Positions 58,692 to 64,000 of a stretch of DNA of 64,000 bases are shown piece after piece (positions within the stretch are counted from its first letter, which is position 1; each line of letters opens with the position of its first letter). Made by a program: the position numbers and the translations under genes. The notes below the pieces were generated by a model. The model was not told where the DNA came from and searched no databases. It saw nothing but the letters and a program-made list of their open reading frames with translations. The DNA is from Syngnathus acus (lineage: Eukaryota; Chordata; Actinopteri; Syngnathiformes; Syngnathidae): positions 7,443,000-7,506,999 of the forward strand of contig NC_051098.1 of assembly GCF_901709675.1 (NCBI RefSeq), given 5' to 3'.

Positions 58692-58799
58692 TTCTCTGGG
58701 AGCGGGTACAACAGAATGCTCCGATGGTGCCCATGAGGACGATGACGGCCACAAACGCTCCCACAGCGATGCCGATGATCACCGCCACGGGAAGGGATT
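58692..58799 (-). CDS. kirrel3: kirrel3 coding exon: transmembrane segment
   Basis: This 108-bp exon has an acceptor TTATTATAG beside 58799 and a strong donor GTAAGT from 58691. Phase is 1 at both ends, so it could be used as a cassette. It encodes [20 protein letters not shown] and then [15 protein letters not shown]. That is a single hydrophobic helix of about 25 residues followed by a juxtamembrane Cys-Cys (possible palmitoylation, inferred) and a basic stop-transfer TRSQR. It splices from KEQ straight into ESLPV. Mammalian KIRREL3, as I recall it, has about a dozen extra residues between these points. I see no obvious exon for them in the 2-kb intron upstream. Confidence 0.93.
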
Positions 58800-58906
58800 C
58801 TATAATAAACAACAAGCCGATGAGAATTCATCAACAGAGACACCATAAACATTTTAACATGTTAGCACAGATTTCATAAAGCATTACAATAAAACTCTGT
58901 GCAAGA

Positions 58907-58978
58907 CATTTAAACAACACAGTGGAGCAGTGCGAATTACAGCATTTAGACAACACAGTGGAGCAGTGTGAATTACAG
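58907..58978. repeat. two tandem 36-bp copies
   Basis: Units 58907-58942 and 58943-58978 both contain CAACACAGTGGAGCAGTG and differ at two positions. Confidence 0.9.
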
Positions 58979-59320
58979 TTCAATGTGCCTAACAAAGAAA
59001 CATCCCTCATAAAACCGTGATTAACTGTGTGAGCAATATTTAAGTAAAATGTGAAACAAACTTAACCAATAATGAACTTTAAAACGATAAAAGACTTCAA
59101 ATAACAATTAAGCATGCACATAGCGGCCCGTGTGTAGTTCTTCATTCAGTGTAGATGGGATTAAAAAAATAGTCACATAATATTATACAACTTCAAATAT
59201 AATACGTTGTCCAACAATTTGCTGGCACAACATTCATGACGGTTGATTTGAATTGTTTTCCAAATTTTATGACTTAGCAAGGTTGCAGATCTTTTTTTTT
59301 TTTAGCATTGTTATTTACCA

Positions 59321-59432
59321 CACACATGTAATAGGCCTCTAAGGCCTATTTTCCTCATTTTGAACTCGTCATCTACACATATGCAGTAGGCCTCTACCAT
59401 GCCGCCTTAATTTCCTTATCTTGAAGTCATCA
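59321..59432. repeat. diverged tandem duplication, ~55-bp units
   Basis: ACACATGTAATAGGCCTCTA and TGAACTCGTCATC in the first half correspond to ACACATATGCAGTAGGCCTC and TGAAGTCATCATC in the second. Confidence 0.6.
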
Positions 59433-60077
59433 TCCCACCGGTCTTAAGTCACAAGATAAATAGTATTCTTGGTCAGATATTTTGGACAAACCCTGTAAAT
59501 CTCCCATTATCATAATTGTCCTCTGTATGCTAAATATCAGAATATTTGGGTTGGTTTTAGCATTGTCCCGAGTGCTATTTATTCTTATTGAGTGCCTTCT
59601 CAGTATTATCTTGTGTGCCAGTGTGTATTGGTTTAACCACAGCAGTCCTCATGTGTGTCTGCACAGTGAGTAGCCCACTGGAGGACGAGTAAGATCTCAA
59701 ACCAGCGGGTAAACATCTCCAACATTAAAGGTCTTCATCAAACACTTTAATGAGGGCTGGAGTTTCCCACATTTATGACCTCCCTGCAATTTTAAACTGA
59801 AGCCAAACAACCAAGTGCTCTTCCTCCACCATTAAAGGCTGCTTAATGTCTCCATTGGTCAATGTCACTTGCACGTAAGCAGCATATAATTTATCATTTG
59901 CGATAAGTGGGAAGACTAAACAACCTTCCCGGTGGTTGGGAGGAAAAGGTCAACAGAAAGAGGTATTAATTTTTAAAAGGGTCTCTTAACAAAGAAAGAA
60001 GGAAACATTTTAATGTCTCTATTTGGGATGTTTTACTGGGCTGGCTTAACACAAGCGCACACATGATTACCGGAACA

Positions 60078-60297
60078 TCTGTAGAGGAGTGGTTAAAACA
60101 ATGGCATGTGACCGAAAGACTTTCATGTCTGGTTCCCTTGATGCGCGTAAACTCTAACAGCACAGGTGCCCTTGAGCAAACCACCTAAGTCCCTTAATTG
60201 CACACTACGTATTCCGTTTTAATGCAGGTAAAATGAGGACCCCAAACTAGCTGTGATGTTGTGAAGGCCTTCTAAAATGAATGAATGAATGAATGAA
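60078..60297 (+). mobile_element. degenerate tRNA-type SINE in kirrel3 intron
   Basis: AGAGGAGTGGTTAAAACAAT is an A-box-like head and GTCTGGTTCCC a decayed B box. GCACAGGTGCCCTTGAGCAA is a body motif very common in fish SINEs, and the copy ends in GAAT repeats (60276-60297). Family assignment is from memory of the GTGCCCTTGAGCAAGGCACC motif. Confidence 0.6.
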
Positions 60298-60771
60298 CAT
60301 TTTAAAACCATGAAAAGTGTGCACCATAGATTGGAAGATATTATTCATAGTTGAAGAGAGAAATTGTGCTACATTCTCTTTCAATAGACACAAAACTGTC
60401 AAGCTTTAGTGGAGCTAGATTATACACACATTTGGTCTTGTTTTACGAAGCTTGGGAAACGACATATTTAATGCAGGACTAAATGTTGCCTAGTAAAAAA
60501 AAGATAGTGTTGGAACTCCATTGATTTGTTAAACAAGTTTATGACTCATTTGTGGTATTCAGTTTAGGCTAAACGCTCACAAATTCTCACAAATTAATTT
60601 TTTAAAAGGATGTCCCAATTTAAGGGGTTCAATTAGCTACGCTGAATTTAGCTGTTACATTGTAACACCAGTCCATCTCAATCGTCTGATGTCATTGTGT
60701 CATGTACCACAGTAATGCACTGCTCCTGACAACAACACACACAAGACACTACGGAAAATTGGTCTCTACTA

Positions 60772-64000
<3,229 letters not shown>

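Overview
The window is vertebrate genomic DNA, almost certainly from a ray-finned (teleost) fish. It is AT-rich and intron-bearing. It carries dispersed repeats typical of fish: tRNA-headed SINEs ending in CATC repeats, an RTE-tailed tRNA-Glu SINE, short hAT-like and pogo-like inverted-repeat elements, and long CA, AT and CATC microsatellites. I cannot name the species.

The only conventional protein-coding gene I can support is at the right end, on the minus strand, from about 62250 down to 53685. It is the 3' half of a kin-of-IRRE-like cell-adhesion gene, best matched to KIRREL3 (Neph2/kirre-like 3). Six coding exons with consistent splice phases encode about 355 residues: the last Ig domain, the transmembrane helix and the full cytoplasmic tail ending in a Thr-His-Val PDZ ligand. 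The 5' exons lie beyond base 64000. A 3'UTR of roughly 0.95 kb is inferred, ending near an AATAAA at 52746-52751 (minus).

Positions 1 to about 52700 are a gene-poor flank downstream of kirrel3. It holds single-copy-looking sequence, microsatellites, two SINEs with clear target-site duplications (1425-1691 and 14294-14658), two tail-expanded SINE/L2-type copies (21885-22105 and 41491-41893), four members of a CCGTATTTTCC-ended family (15059, 28026, 44309, 51445), a hAT/BED-finger remnant (40194-40465) and a 42-bp-stem hairpin (24680-24770).

The most unusual locus is 28296-33092, a 4.8-kb palindromic composite. Its centre is an array of 235-bp units arranged as a 470-bp higher-order repeat, each unit carrying a roughly 39-bp-stem hairpin. 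On each side, in mirror orientation, lie (i) a promoter-like segment with CCAAT, a perfect TGACGTCA and a CCGCCATTTT motif ahead of a 21-codon ORF and an AATAAA, (ii) three tandem units each with a tRNA-like A-box/B-box sequence, and (iii) an element with its own inverted ends. The inner arms are nearly identical and the outer arms more diverged. A 289-bp hAT-type MITE with a perfect 8-bp target duplication has inserted into the right arm only. This is my candidate for a previously undescribed element.
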